Source: Dermatemys mawii (Eukaryota > Chordata > Testudines > Dermatemydidae). Taken from it: a stretch of 64,000 bases of DNA. The notes beneath the pieces are model-generated. The model had not been told where the DNA came from and searched no databases. It saw nothing but the letters and a program-made list of their open reading frames with translations. The position numbers and the translations under genes were made by a program. Location: contig ML677334.1 of NCBI GenBank assembly GCA_007922305.1, positions 56,222,720-56,286,719 on the forward strand. Direction: 5' to 3'. Positions 1-10,760 of this stretch are shown here, one piece after another. Each line of letters starts with the position of its first letter. Within the stretch, counting starts at the first letter, position 1.

Positions 1-27
1 TGGATGGCAGTAACTTCCAAGGTGGAA

Positions 28-80
28 TGATTTAAATCAAAATGATTTAAATCACTGATTTTTAATAATGATTTAAATCA
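28..80. repeat. Three subterminal copies of the palindrome TGATTTAAATCA
   Basis: The 12-bp perfect palindrome occurs at 28-39, 43-54 and 69-80, just inside the left end of the hAT element. A related GATTTAAATT sequence lies near the right end. Subterminal repeats in hAT elements are often transposase binding sites; that role here is inference. Confidence 0.8.
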
Positions 81-481
81 CCAAGCAGGAAACCTTGCTT
101 TAAATTATTGATTTTAATCTTTTTTTGCATCTGTACATTTTAGTTATTTCTTAAAGAAAAATTGATTCTCATTTGCTAATAACCATTAAAATGTTGTTTT
201 GCAACTAAACTCAGCCTTTGCACTAAATTTGAAATTTCTCTTAGCTAGCCAGGAGGATACACTATATTTAGACACATTTAAGTAATTACATAAGTTACCA
301 CACATTTATTCAGATTCTTAGTTTTTATTATGTTAGCAAATGATTCATTTTTACTTATTAGATTTTTTTTACTCATGATTTTTATTAATGGAATGGAAGA
401 GAAAAACAAGCTTTTTTCCTTTTTCAGTTCTTATTTGGTTTCTCAGCTTTGAATGAGCTGGTCTCTGGAATACAGAAAATA

Positions 482-497
482 TTCTCTCTCTCTCTCT
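482..497. repeat. (CT)n microsatellite
   Basis: Short CT-dinucleotide run just left of the nested LTR inside the hAT element. Confidence 0.85.
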
Positions 498-539
498 GCT
501 TGCAGAAGAAGCTACTGCTATCAAAAGCTGATTAAGTAC

Positions 540-1199
540 TGTGACAAAGCTCCAAGTCTGTACTTGTGGGTCCTGCACTTCCTGGCAGATTTAGGGGCCT
601 CAGAAACTCATCTAGGCCCCAGAGTGACCTCCCTTTCTCAGTATAATTGGCAAGAGTCACCACCTAGTGAGTTACCTTCATCACAGGCCAGTATGGAAGA
701 TGGAAAAGGGGGGAGCCCAGGCCCACCCTCTACTCCAGACTCCAGCCCAGGGACCCTAATAGTATCAGCTAAGATGGCTGACCTTTTAGGCACAAAACAC
801 AATACAATTCCCTGGGCTACTTCCCCACAGCAGTCCCTGCTTCTTCAAACTCCACTTCACCCTTACCTCAGGCCCTCCTTCCTTCTGTATGGTATGTTGT
901 CCTACACTCAGTCTCACCAACAGCATAACTTCCTCTCACAGCTCCTGACACCCACAGCCCACCTGACTAACTGGGAGGTTTTTATCTGGTTTCAGCCAGT
1001 CCCTGACTGGCTTCAGGTGTCCCAATTAGGCTAGCTGTTTCTACTCCTTTCTAGAAGGTTCTTCATTGGCCCCAGGTGTCTTGATTGGCCTGGAGTAGCC
1101 TTTGTTTGGCTATCCAGGGAACAAGGACCTGCAAATCCTGAGACTAATATACCTGCCTTCCAGCACTCTCCTATATCCTTCTGGTCTGACTCCGTCACA
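540..1199 (-). mobile_element. Solo LTR-like insertion, copy 1 (660 bp)
   Basis: Bounded by TG...CA ends: on the minus strand it begins TGTGACGGAGTC and ends GCTTTGTCACA. GTAC lies directly outside both ends (536-539, 1200-1203). It is almost the same as 15054-15714 in opposite orientation; I counted about 17 differences. Read on the minus strand it carries CCAAT boxes and a TATA-like GATAAAAAT, matching a retroviral or Gypsy-type LTR promoter. The third CCAAT box of copy 2 is CCAGT here. The 193-codon open frame at 453-1034 runs antisense through this LTR and is not a gene. Confidence 0.75.
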
Positions 1200-1206
1200 G
1201 TACCTT

Positions 1207-1268
1207 ACCCCAGATATTCAAAGGGAAGTCAATGGGAATTAGGCAGCTAAATAACTTGGAGGATCTGG
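1207..1268. repeat. Fragment of a dispersed palindromic amniote repeat
   Basis: The stretch around AGTCAATGGGAATTAGGCAG and the following GGATCTGG resembles a repeat with fragments also at 49695-49775, 58225-58325 and 60228-60290 (pattern TTTTCAAAGG / CCTTTGAAAATC around a central AATGGGAG). Confidence 0.45.
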
Positions 1269-2239
1269 TCCTTCAACAACAAAATCTAGTTTCAGGTGTT
1301 TAGCCAGTGACTTCCTCCAGTTCAGTGGTTGGATTTCTTTAAAACTTTGGCCGCAAGCAGGTACTGCTTAATATTTTTATTTAATTTAAATTATTTTAAT
1401 AAATTATAATAAGTTTTGGTCTTAATATAGGTAGTCAATTTCAAATTTAATTTTAAGTAGATTTATTTTTAAAAATAAAAATTTATGTAATTTACATTAA
1501 AAATTTGTTTACATTTTAAAAAACAATTTAAATTAAATTGTTGATTTAAATTCACCCTGGTAACTTCCGGTCTACATATGAACTGGTGACCTAATGCTAA
1601 AAAGCTTCATGTCATATCAATTCACTATTTACATTTACTTTTTTTTTTTAAGTACCATAAGGATAATGGACATAACTTAGTTTTACCTAGAAAAACTCAA
1701 GGGGTTTCAGAAAACCCACTTTAAAATCCCATAGGAAAGCTAATTAGTAGATTCCCCAGTCCCTCACCTCTTCACTTTGTGAGCACACACAACCCTAGTT
1801 ATTGAGGTTATCACAGTCTAATTGAAAAAACATGGTAGTGGTAGCTCCTCACTAGGTTATGGACAGGCATTGCAGCACTGGGAACTAACTTGGCTTCTTT
1901 TTACTTCAAATAATATAAAGAATATTAACAAAACAAACTTTCTGGGAAGTAAAGAATCATACTATAGAACCGGACCAGGAAAGATGGAGGTATGTATAAA
2001 AAAGACCAGGAAATAGTTATAGGGATATAGGCAGCCTATATCCCTCCATTCAAGAACCTGTGCAGGGTCTTGAATGGAACCCAGAGGGGCAAAGTGGAAG
2101 GTAGGACAGGTACAGTAGTCATTTGGGATGTAATACTGAAAATAAATTTGTACTTTGATATTTCTCAGACATGGAGTGTTAGAAGTATTCACAGACCTTC
2201 AGGTCCAGAGACCACTGTCAATACAAACAGTAGTTCTAC

Positions 2240-2640
2240 TCTCTAGATACTTTATAAACTCATAGATTAAGGCTAGAAGGATCATAGAATCTCAGAGTTG
2301 GAAGGGACCTCAGGAGATCAGCTTGTCCACCCCCCACTTAAGGCAGGACCAGTCCCCATTTTTGCCCCATATCCCTAAATGGTCCCCTCAAGGATTGAGC
2401 TTGCAACATGGGGTTTAGCAGGGCAATGTGCTAACCACTGAGCTATCCCTTCCCCCCTACGATCATCTCGTCCAACCTCCTGCACATCACACGCCACAGA
2501 ATCTCACTCATCCAGTCCTGCAATAGGCCCATAGTCTCTGGCTGAGTTACCGAAGTCCTTCAAATCTTGATTTACAGACTTTAGGTTACAGAGAATCCAC
2601 CAATTACTCTAGTTAAAACCAGCAAGTGACCTGTTCCCTA
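2240..2640 (-). mobile_element. CR1-like LINE 3' fragment, split by a SINE
   Basis: The flanks AAACTCATAGATTAAGGCTA on the left and the GATCATCTCGTCCAACCTCC block, followed by CTGGCTGAGTTACCGAAGTC, on the right match the layout of a well-known sauropsid CR1-type 3' region read in reverse. The repeat is interrupted at 2286-2460 by a younger SINE. Confidence 0.55.
2286..2460 (-). mobile_element. Cry I-type SINE (tRNA head, CR1 tail)
   Basis: On the minus strand it starts near the tRNA-like GGATAGCTCAGTGGTTAGCA and has a B-box-like block around 2395-2410. It ends in the CR1-like tail, seen on the plus strand as AGAATCTCAGAGTTGGAAGG followed by GACCTCAGGAG. GATCAT flanks it at 2280-2285 and 2461-2466, a likely short target duplication. 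tRNA-headed SINEs with CR1 tails are characteristic of cryptodire turtles. Confidence 0.75.
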
Positions 2641-3284
2641 TGATGCCTTCTTTTGTAATGGTGATAATTGTATTTTCTATAGAGGAAACTGGGAGATGAA
2701 GAGTACAAAGGTGCCCAGCGTCATGAAATTATTTATATGCTGTTTATGTCCTATATTTCAAAGAAAGAAAGCACAATTACATGAGTTCTAGATCATAGAT
2801 GGTGTTCCCAAAATTGTAGATTTAAAAAAGGAGACCAGAGGTGGTTTCAAGGGTCTGGTCCAGTGGTGCTAGAAGTTTAGAGCATTCAGAAATGCTGTAA
2901 GATGTGGATTTGTGATTCACAAGAATTGCTTTTATTGTCAACTAAGGTTAATTACAGTGGTGCTCCTCTTCAAAGCCTGGCAATTTGGCTGTAAAAATTC
3001 ACTCCAAGTTAAAATTTGATACACTGTGGAAAATCCATCTCTGCAATAGTTTCCATACTTTCAGAAAAATCTGTTTGATGATTGAAAAAGATCTTTTCCT
3101 GGTGTTGACTTCTTTTTATATTTGTAGGACATCAAAATGGCTTTGTTCTTTGAAATGACATTCTGGAGACATTTTTGTTGTGTTGTGCAAATAATGCAAG
3201 ATTAAAATATCCCTAAATGCTGTATGTATTTACATGAGCAGGTCAGCAATCTGCATTTCATGAAATCTTTAAAACCTTATTTAG

Positions 3285-3405
3285 TGTGGAGGAATACTCC
3301 TGTGGTTAAATAAGACATTGGAAACTTGGGGATAGGGGTTTCATCCTGGCTGTGCTATTGACTTCCTTTTAAAACACGGCAACACCTTTAGGGATGATGG
3401 TGTAC
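3285..3405 (+). mobile_element. MIR/CORE-SINE-like fragment
   Basis: Order of blocks matches the MIR core: 'tgtggttaaa..gacattggaaacttgg' then 'tttcatcctggctgtgctattgacttcc'. Strongly decayed. Confidence 0.5.
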
Positions 3406-3744
3406 TGGCCTATGTACCTAGGCAGGGATGTAACTGAGAGTCAGACACCTGATCCCCATCCCTTTGCTCCCCATCTCACACCACTGTGTGGCCCCTCAGA
3501 TGTTAAGATCAATTAGGAATCTTACTATGGATTTAGGTGCTTAATTTTAGGCTCTGATTTTTGAAAAATTTGACTCTGTAGTTGCTTCTTATTTGCCTTT
3601 TGTTTAGGAATGTGAACTCTAGTGAGATATGTTTGAATAGTTTCTGAAATGATGCTAGGGATTTTAATTCCTTAACACTTATTTTAAGGTTCTTTCTAAT
3701 TAGGGTCCAAGTGCTAAAAGAAAATCCCATTTCTAAAGTGTCAC

Positions 3745-4100
3745 GTTGAAGTTTTTCATAGATTTTTAAGCCCAGAAGGGATCATTATAATCATGTAGTA
3801 TGACCTCCTGAAGAACACAGGCCATCAAATTGCACTCAGCAATTCCTGTATTAAGCCCAATAACTTGTGGTTTAGCTAGAGCGTATTTTAAGAAAGATGT
3901 CCAAGCTTGATTTAAAGTGATGGAGATTCCACCACAACTCTTGTTTAGTTGTTCCAATGCTTTAGTTATTTTCATGGTCAAAAAACCCCTGTGCCTTTTT
4001 ACTTGATTGCTTCCCATGAAGATATTGAATTTGGTTATTGTGTGGTCTTTTTTACTTCACAGGTCAATTACAATCACATCTTGAACAAAATCCTGTGTCA
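3745..4100 (-). mobile_element. CR1 LINE 3' end, decayed
   Basis: Read in reverse, it shows the CR1-type 3' region. Plus-strand hallmarks are TCATAGATTTTTAAGCCCAG, then AAGGGATCATTATAATCATG, then TGACCTCCTGAAGAACACAG and GATGGAGATTCCACCACAAC. It is 5'-truncated, as is usual. The open frame at 3766-4017 is part of it and too decayed to code. Confidence 0.72.
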
Positions 4101-4129
4101 AGACTAAGTCGAGAGTAGTTTATGAAAAA

Positions 4130-4255
4130 TGGTGAGAGTAATGCTTACCTATTTCACAGGTTGTTGTGAGGCAATAGTTATTAATGTTTGTAAATCTCTT
4201 TGTGCTTATGGGACAGATGACGTTCTATAGTATGGGAAATGAAAGGTATTATCTT
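4130..4255 (+). mobile_element. L2/MIR-type conserved 3' end
   Basis: GCTTACCTATTTCACAGGTT, then GTTGTGAGGCAATAG, TGTAAATCTCTTTGTGCTTA and a final AAAGGTATTAT follow the order of the L2/MIR 3' consensus. Confidence 0.5.
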
Positions 4256-4734
4256 TTATCTAATAATTGAATGTTAGACTGAGACTTGGGCTATGCACCC
4301 TGAGTGCGTAAGAACTGTCACTTCCTGAAATTCTTCAGTGAACTATCTGGACCTTATGTTTCACCACACAGGGATAAATAAGTCCTGCACGCATACATAT
4401 TGCCGAGTGATGGGGAGCAAACAGGGCATGAATGGAGCACTTGCTTCACGTAGCCCTGCTGCCCTGAGGTACTACCTGGTACAACTGAACTGATATGGGG
4501 AGTGTCAGTTAGCCATTCATACAGGGCTACAGCAAATTACTATTCCACTTGATCAAGGGGGAAGGAGGGAGAGTATTTTATACATCTCAGAGAGGTGTCT
4601 GAGGCACAATGCCTCAGTTTATCTTACCTCCCCTTTTTGAGAGCAGTGCAAACAATCTGTATTTAAATATGGCTAAATGTAAATGTTTGCATCTAAGAAC
4701 AAAGACTGTAGGCCATATTTACAGGATGAGAGAT

Positions 4735-5445
4735 TGTATTCTGGAAAACAGAGACTGAAAAAGATTTGAGAGTCGGGGTGGATAATCAGCTGCTAATCCA
4801 TGAGGTCACAGTGTGATGATGCTTTGGCAAAAGGACTAATGTGATCCTGGGATGTATAAAGAGGGGAATCTCTAGTTCAAGTAGAGACATTATTTTACCT
4901 CCATATTTGGCACAGGTATGAACACTGCTGGAACACTGTGTCCAGTTCTGGTGTCCACAATTCAAGAAGGATGTTCGTAAATTGGAGAGAGTTCAGAGAA
5001 GAACCATGAGAATGATTAAAGGATTCAAAAACGTGGTATAGTGATTGAACTCTTTGAGTTTATCTGTTTCATTTAACAAAGAGAAAATTAAGGGGTGATG
5101 AGTGCAGTCTATAAGTACACAGGGAACAAATATTTAATAATGGGGTCATCAATCTAGCAGAGAAATGTATAACATGATCCAGTGTCTGGAAGTTGAAACT
5201 AGACAAATTCAGACTGGAAATAAAGCATATATTTTTGAAAGTGAGGTTCAGTAATCATTGAAACATTTTGCCAAAGGTAGTAGTGGAGTCTCCATCGCTG
5301 ACACTTTTAAAATCAAGATTGGATGTTTTCCACAAAAATATGTTTTAGGAATTATTCTGAGGAAAGTCCTATGGCCTGTGTTATACAGGAGGTCACATCA
5401 GATGGTCAGAGTGGTCCCTTCTGGCCTTGGAATCTATGAAAAAAG
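4735..5445 (+). mobile_element. CR1 LINE 3' fragment, about 700 bp
   Basis: Contains the usual run of CR1 3' features in order: GTCCAGTTCTGGTGTCCACA at about 4940, GGAGAGAGTTCAGAGAAGAA at about 4984, a stretch resembling TGATCCAGTGTCTGGAAGTT, and the final GGTCCCTTCTGGCCTTGGAA near 5412. Multiple stops in all frames; no functional reverse transcriptase remains. Confidence 0.78.
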
Positions 5446-7142
5446 ACATAATCTAGTCTTAAATAAATATCTAAGGAATCTGTTTTATTAAGTATTATGG
5501 GCCTTTTCCGCTACTCTTTTTTTCATACTTTTAAATTTCACAGCAGAATTGTGACAAATTCACAAGCACATGGGAACTGGGCTGATTGAGGGAGAGGGAG
5601 GGAAAAGAAGGGGAGTCAGTTGTACCGGGCTCTGAGTTCAGCCCCTCACCCCCAAAATATCTGTAACATCTGTGTAAGCAAAGTGAAATGGGAAGGGGTA
5701 GGGCCCTAATGATCATGACGTAACAGCCCCCAATTTCTCTCAGTGGGCCTGAATGTAAATACAGAATTAATCCTGAAACTAAACTGAATCCACCTTAAGA
5801 CTCCTGCAATACTCCTTCTCAGCATGATTCTACATCATATAAACATGAGCTGTATAATATTCTTATAATGCAAAAATCCCATCAGATGAAATTATATGTC
5901 AGTGTTTGCTACAAAGTAATGCACATTATTCTAACTATGTGAAATCCTGATAAATAGAATACTGTGCCGATGCATCTTAAGCATGCTATGTAAAATCTGA
6001 GAAAAAGTTTGACTCTGCCAATGTCAACTGAAGGACAGCATTAAATTTGTTCATATCAAACTGAGTCTGAAAAAAATCAATATGATATGAATGTAAGCTG
6101 GTTAGTTTGAACCTAAGAGGAAATAAATAAAAAGAAACATGTAACCATAAGGCTCTTCAAACAGCCACTGATTCATTTGGATCCACATTTTCTTTGGAGA
6201 AAAAAAAGTCTGTTGAAATAAATACACTATTAAGAAATGCAGCAACACTCTCTATTCTTGACAGCATGCTTTGCTGGAAAATCTATGGTATGTAGCCCTT
6301 ACATTTAAAAAAAAAAAGATATTTCATACAGGCCTAATCAACCTAACATCCCATAAGAAGAATAATTTGGATAGTTTCACCCTGTATGAAGAAATGGATG
6401 AGAAAAGTACAGGAAAATTTTACTTTTTATTCGAAAAAAACCATTGTAACCACTTTGTTGTAAATAAAGGTCATGAACAAGCAAAGCAATTCAGTCCCTT
6501 TTTTTAACATTAAGCACTTGAGTAGTCCCACTGACTTTAATTGAGTTACTCACATACAAGTGGCACCTGAGTAAGGATAAACTAGGTTAAAAGTGCTGCT
6601 AAATCATGTTAACTAACACAGTCTACCTAACACTTCTAAAAGTCTAGTATAAATAAGGCAGTGTACTTTAAATGTATGCTGGCTGGTAAATGAGAGTTCC
6701 ACTGACTTCAATGGGCTTTGAATCAGGCCTCCTAGAGACACTGAGCACCTGTATTCTATTCAAGCAAATATACAACAGCTCCACACACTGGCCTATGCCG
6801 AAGTGGGGTGGATTTCATATCCCCATCTCCTCCATACTCAACATGCATAGAGTCTGAATATTTAGAATTTATGTAGGTGGAGGATTGAATTTCACTCTAG
6901 AAATAACTTCTGTATAATCTTTTTCAAATTCTATAGATGCCTACTGGTGTCATCTCTATCAAATTCTGTAGGACTGTTTCGTAAGACTCTGGACACTACA
7001 TTTTAAACGAACACTGCTAAGTTTCTTACACCGCGACAATTGACCCATATTGTAATTTGTGTGTTGAGGATTCCTGCATGTATATATTTAAATCAATCTA
7101 TATCCAACACACATTATACTTTATGATAGATGATGGCCCATA
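5446..7142. other. No gene recognised; AT-rich
   Basis: No exon or intact element recognised. A fragment at about 6690-6730 (CCACTGACTTCAATGGGC) resembles the AATGGG-centred dispersed amniote repeat. The frame at 6271-6507 shows no recognisable motif. Confidence 0.5.
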
Positions 7143-7144
7143 TA

Positions 7145-7446
7145 CAGTAGACTCTTGATTATCTGGAATAATAGGAAAAAAATTAATCCTGGTTAATAAA
7201 ATCCTGGATAATTACCATAGGAAATTGGGAGTGTGGGAAGGGGGCGTTGGTTCACCAGCCACCCTGTGCCAGGGGGAGGGGGTGTTTGTTCACTGGCTGC
7301 CTTGAGCCCTGGTGGGTTGTTTTTTTGTGTGTGCTTGGGGCAGCAACAATGCCAGAGCCGGCCCTGGGAGTTACGTGTATTTTTTTTGATATTTTGGTTA
7401 ATCCACAACCTGGTTAACCCAATCCTGGATAACGAAGAATCTACTG
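7145..7446. mobile_element. Tigger/pogo-like MITE (Tc1/mariner), 302 bp
   Basis: The left end is CAGTAGACTCTTGATTATCT. The right end reversed is CAGTAGATTCTTCGTTATCC. TA lies directly outside both ends, as in Tc1/mariner insertions. The GC-rich middle gives overlapping frames on both strands (7193-7507, 7233-7547), which are not genes. Confidence 0.82.
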
Positions 7447-7448
7447 TA

Positions 7449-10180
7449 CAATTTTTAGTAGGAAATTCAGTAAGTCTTCTTAATGTATTCAGCAAAGATA
7501 TATCCACATGGGTATGTATAAATTATTTACTGTACTCCTGGAGATAAAAACACACAATGTGGGGTAACCTTCAAAGATTAACAGTGTTGACAAAATGTGT
7601 CCTTTTAACAGACCTCTTTCTCTTCAAGTCTCTTTAGTGAGAGGATAACTTCTTAAAAATAACAGAGTTAATCGTAACTAACACTGAAATGATAAATAAA
7701 AGATTTGATTCTCTAGAGGAGGCTGTTTCTTCAACTGCTAAAGGAGTAGCAATGTCTTTCACAGAATAATGAGATTAATTTTAAAAACAGGCTCAGCTTT
7801 GGACATTATGTCCAAAGGCAATGACATGATTTTTGTTACTGTCTTGAAAGAAAATAAAAAGTCTATTTTATGGAAAACAAAATGCATATCAGGAACATTA
7901 GGCAGTAGGCAATCCTCTGACTTTGGGGACTTAGCAAATGAAAGTTACTTTTAAAGTTGATGACTGAACTGCTACAGGGTACATTTTAAAAGGGTTTAGA
8001 TACATGCCTCCTATTGATTTTATTGGGATTCATGCAGATAAAAACCTTGCACAACAAGTCCAGGATTTTCTTCAGTTGATTGCTTGGGAAACTATTTCAC
8101 AGTCTAAACTAAAACAAGATGAAGGACAAGGCGTACTTAACACAATTTTTGTTTTAGGTACTGTCTTGTACTTAAGAAGAAACTGTGTTCTTAACACTGC
8201 TGAGATTTCCTGTGCAGTGAGTTCTTCCCTCCCTTTTAATCTATTTATGTGTATACATTATTATAGATGTTCTATCACATGATCACACAGTTTTGCAGTG
8301 AAAGACATTTGGCATACACACAATGGAGCACAGTTAAGGATGCTATGGGAAGCTTAATTTTGAATTTACTGACTTTAGTACAACTGAAGTTTAAACTTTA
8401 ATTGGTGTTAATATAGGTTTCCCCCCATATCATGTAGTTTTATTTGAGTATTGTACAGTATGTTGTAAAGTCCCATCAAATGGAAGTGGCAAACCTCCAA
8501 AACCTGATGGTGCTAAGAAAAGAGAGAATTTATCTTTCCTGAAGACATGAGCAATTGCTTTATGTTTAGAATTTCTCTCATGTAAGAAATGTAGAGCAAA
8601 TACATGTACTAGGTTTTGCACCACAACCTCAATCCAATGTCCTCTGGAGAAAATGAAAAGAATCCCGTAGATCTCAGTTGAATCAGATCCCATATAAGGT
8701 GAGCTCTGTGTTCCATTCAGAAATTATTGTCAAAAGATATTTTGGAGAAGGTATACATGTAGCAATTATTATGGACTACAGCTACTAATATATTCCTGGT
8801 TTTCTTCTTTTAAGCAAAGTAAGTGACCTTCTGAATGGTATTTAATATATTATATACTGTATGAACATTTTAGATTAAGAGACATTTTAGATTAATGTTA
8901 ATATCATAACTCTAAAACATAGCTTTTAAAATGTTATAATTGTATAAGATATCTTTTCAGACCAGAGATATAGTTATCCAATATACAAAGGCAAAGCACT
9001 ACCACTGGGCTTATAAAGTGGAATATAATGACTTTTACACTGATCCTTGACTGAAATAGTAAAGAGTGTGAATTCCTTACCATTATTAAAATTTAAGTCT
9101 TTATTGCTTTATGTGTCAGACAAAATGAACTACATTATAACTGCAGGTACTATTTTCTCTGATTCCTTTGTTTTCCCCTCCAAGACTTCTTAATGCTATT
9201 TTAATGATAACATTACATGTTATGTTCTTTTTTGCTGCAGTTTGCTGACGTGAAGTTTTATCATATGTGATATAGAGACAAACCACAAGAAAGCTATTTG
9301 AAATGCCAATTTAAGACAGCAATAGGCTCATTCACTAAGTACTATTTATTTCATACCAGCTCTTGGCATTTTATCCCTCATTATGCTCATCTTTATCTCT
9401 CATCTTTTCTCCATTCTTATTTTTCTCTCTCTTCCACAGCTGTTGCTTCCTTTGGTTGCCACATATGTTTGAACATAGTATAGTTCTGTTATATTTTTCA
9501 CCTTGTTAATATGTAGAGAGGAAAATATACAGGATTGCATTAACAGCTCTTTAGTATAGTGAGCTTTTAAAAAGAGGTGGGAATGTAGCCTAGTAATATA
9601 TTAAAACTAAGTTTTAGTAGCATTAGAGCTTAGGTGTAAACTGGGGCTGCCAAAGCCAGGGCAATAAGCCTTTTTTAGAAGATCATCTTCCCCAGTCAGG
9701 CACCAGTTCTCAATGATGCACCATGGGATCTCATCACCTAACAAATAGATATATAAAAAATAAATCCACATACTCATTGCATTAAATGGATTAAAATATG
9801 TGAATAAATGGTAGATGGGTAATTTTCACCCCAAGGAGAAAAAAGTCAAATATAACTGATATAATAGGAATCACCTCCTCCTTATATTATAGGCTTTAAA
9901 TACAAAGGCAGCCAAAGCATTTAACTCCCCTATATTCCTGCTTGTCTTTCACCTCCCCATCCCTTCTCTCCCCACATCTGCTTTGGCCCTGCAGCCCCAA
10001 CCTAAACTTAGCCTCTTAGCTCAAGAACCTGAACTAGAGGCTTTAATTCAGTGCCTAGTTCTACTCCCCACAGCTGGTGGCCTTTCAAGCACTGCTAAGT
10101 TCTCTTAGTTAGGGAAAGAGGCAGCTTTTCTGGAGTGCTTCTGCAGCAGAAGTGCTACTGATAACACTTTAGACTGCACA
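7449..10180. other. No gene recognised; AT-rich
   Basis: Several open frames of 60-92 codons lack any recognisable motif and end in AT-rich sequence. I recognise no repeat family here with confidence. Confidence 0.5.
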
Positions 10181-10185
10181 TGTTT

Positions 10186-10275
10186 TAGGCCAAGGGCTGT
10201 CTCTTGTACAGCACTCAACACAATGACGACCTGATCGTTGACTGGGGCCTCTGGATGTTACTGTAATATAAACAA
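10186..10275 (+). repeat. Dispersed LINE-like 3' repeat fragment
   Basis: The series CTGTCTCTTGTACAGCACTC, AACACAATGACG, then GACTGGGGCCTCTGGATGTT and GTAATATAAACAA resembles a common amniote retroelement 3' end. A related stretch (TACTGTACAAACATAGACAA, then TTCCTTCCCCAAAGG) lies at 10650-10760. Confidence 0.45.
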
Positions 10276-10760
10276 ACAATATACAAGGAAGGCAATGTTT
10301 CCTGGCTCACCCCATGTTCCCTTCATTCTGTATGACTATTCACTTCCCTGTGCCTCCTTCCTCAAATACTTACCCTCTTTACTTCTTATGCAGCTGCACT
10401 TAATGGTACACGTTTGGGGATTTAGCTTTCCGTGGAACTTCAATACATTTGAACCCAAATATTTCAGTATTTGGATAAACCCAAATAGCATGGATAAGTT
10501 TGTGTTTTCATGGCCCTTTTGCCTTGGAGAAGAATGAATGGGACTAATATCATAAAACAGGGATATCAAAAATTTCAGAGGAAGGTAACCACATCCCCTA
10601 TGAAATTAGCGAGATCCCTACTGAGTCTTATTATGATTAAATATCTATATTGTTGTAATAACCAAGAGGCCCCAATTGAGCTGTTGGCCTCATTGTGATG
10701 GGTACTGTACAAACATAGACAAATGATAATTCCTTCCCCAAAGGATTTACCTCTTGATCC

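Larger units (their letters stand above)
18..1559 (+). mobile_element. hAT-type DNA transposon, non-autonomous, carrying a nested LTR
   Basis: The ends are inverted: the left starts CAAGGTGGAATGATTTAAAT and the right, reverse-complemented, starts CAGGGTGAATTTAAATCAA. The 8-bp sequence GTAACTTC lies directly outside both ends (10-17 and 1560-1567), as expected for a hAT target duplication. Without the LTR at 540-1199 the element is about 880 bp. I see no transposase reading frame. The interior is AT-rich, with GATTTAAATCA repeats near both ends. Strand is arbitrary. Confidence 0.82.

Noticed and set aside
453..1034. 193-codon plus-strand open frame
   Set aside because: It begins in hAT sequence and runs antisense through the solo LTR; the same LTR at 15 kb has the frame broken by a 2-base indel and other changes.
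7193..7547. Overlapping 104-codon frames on both strands
   Set aside because: Both lie in the non-coding interior of a Tigger-like MITE.
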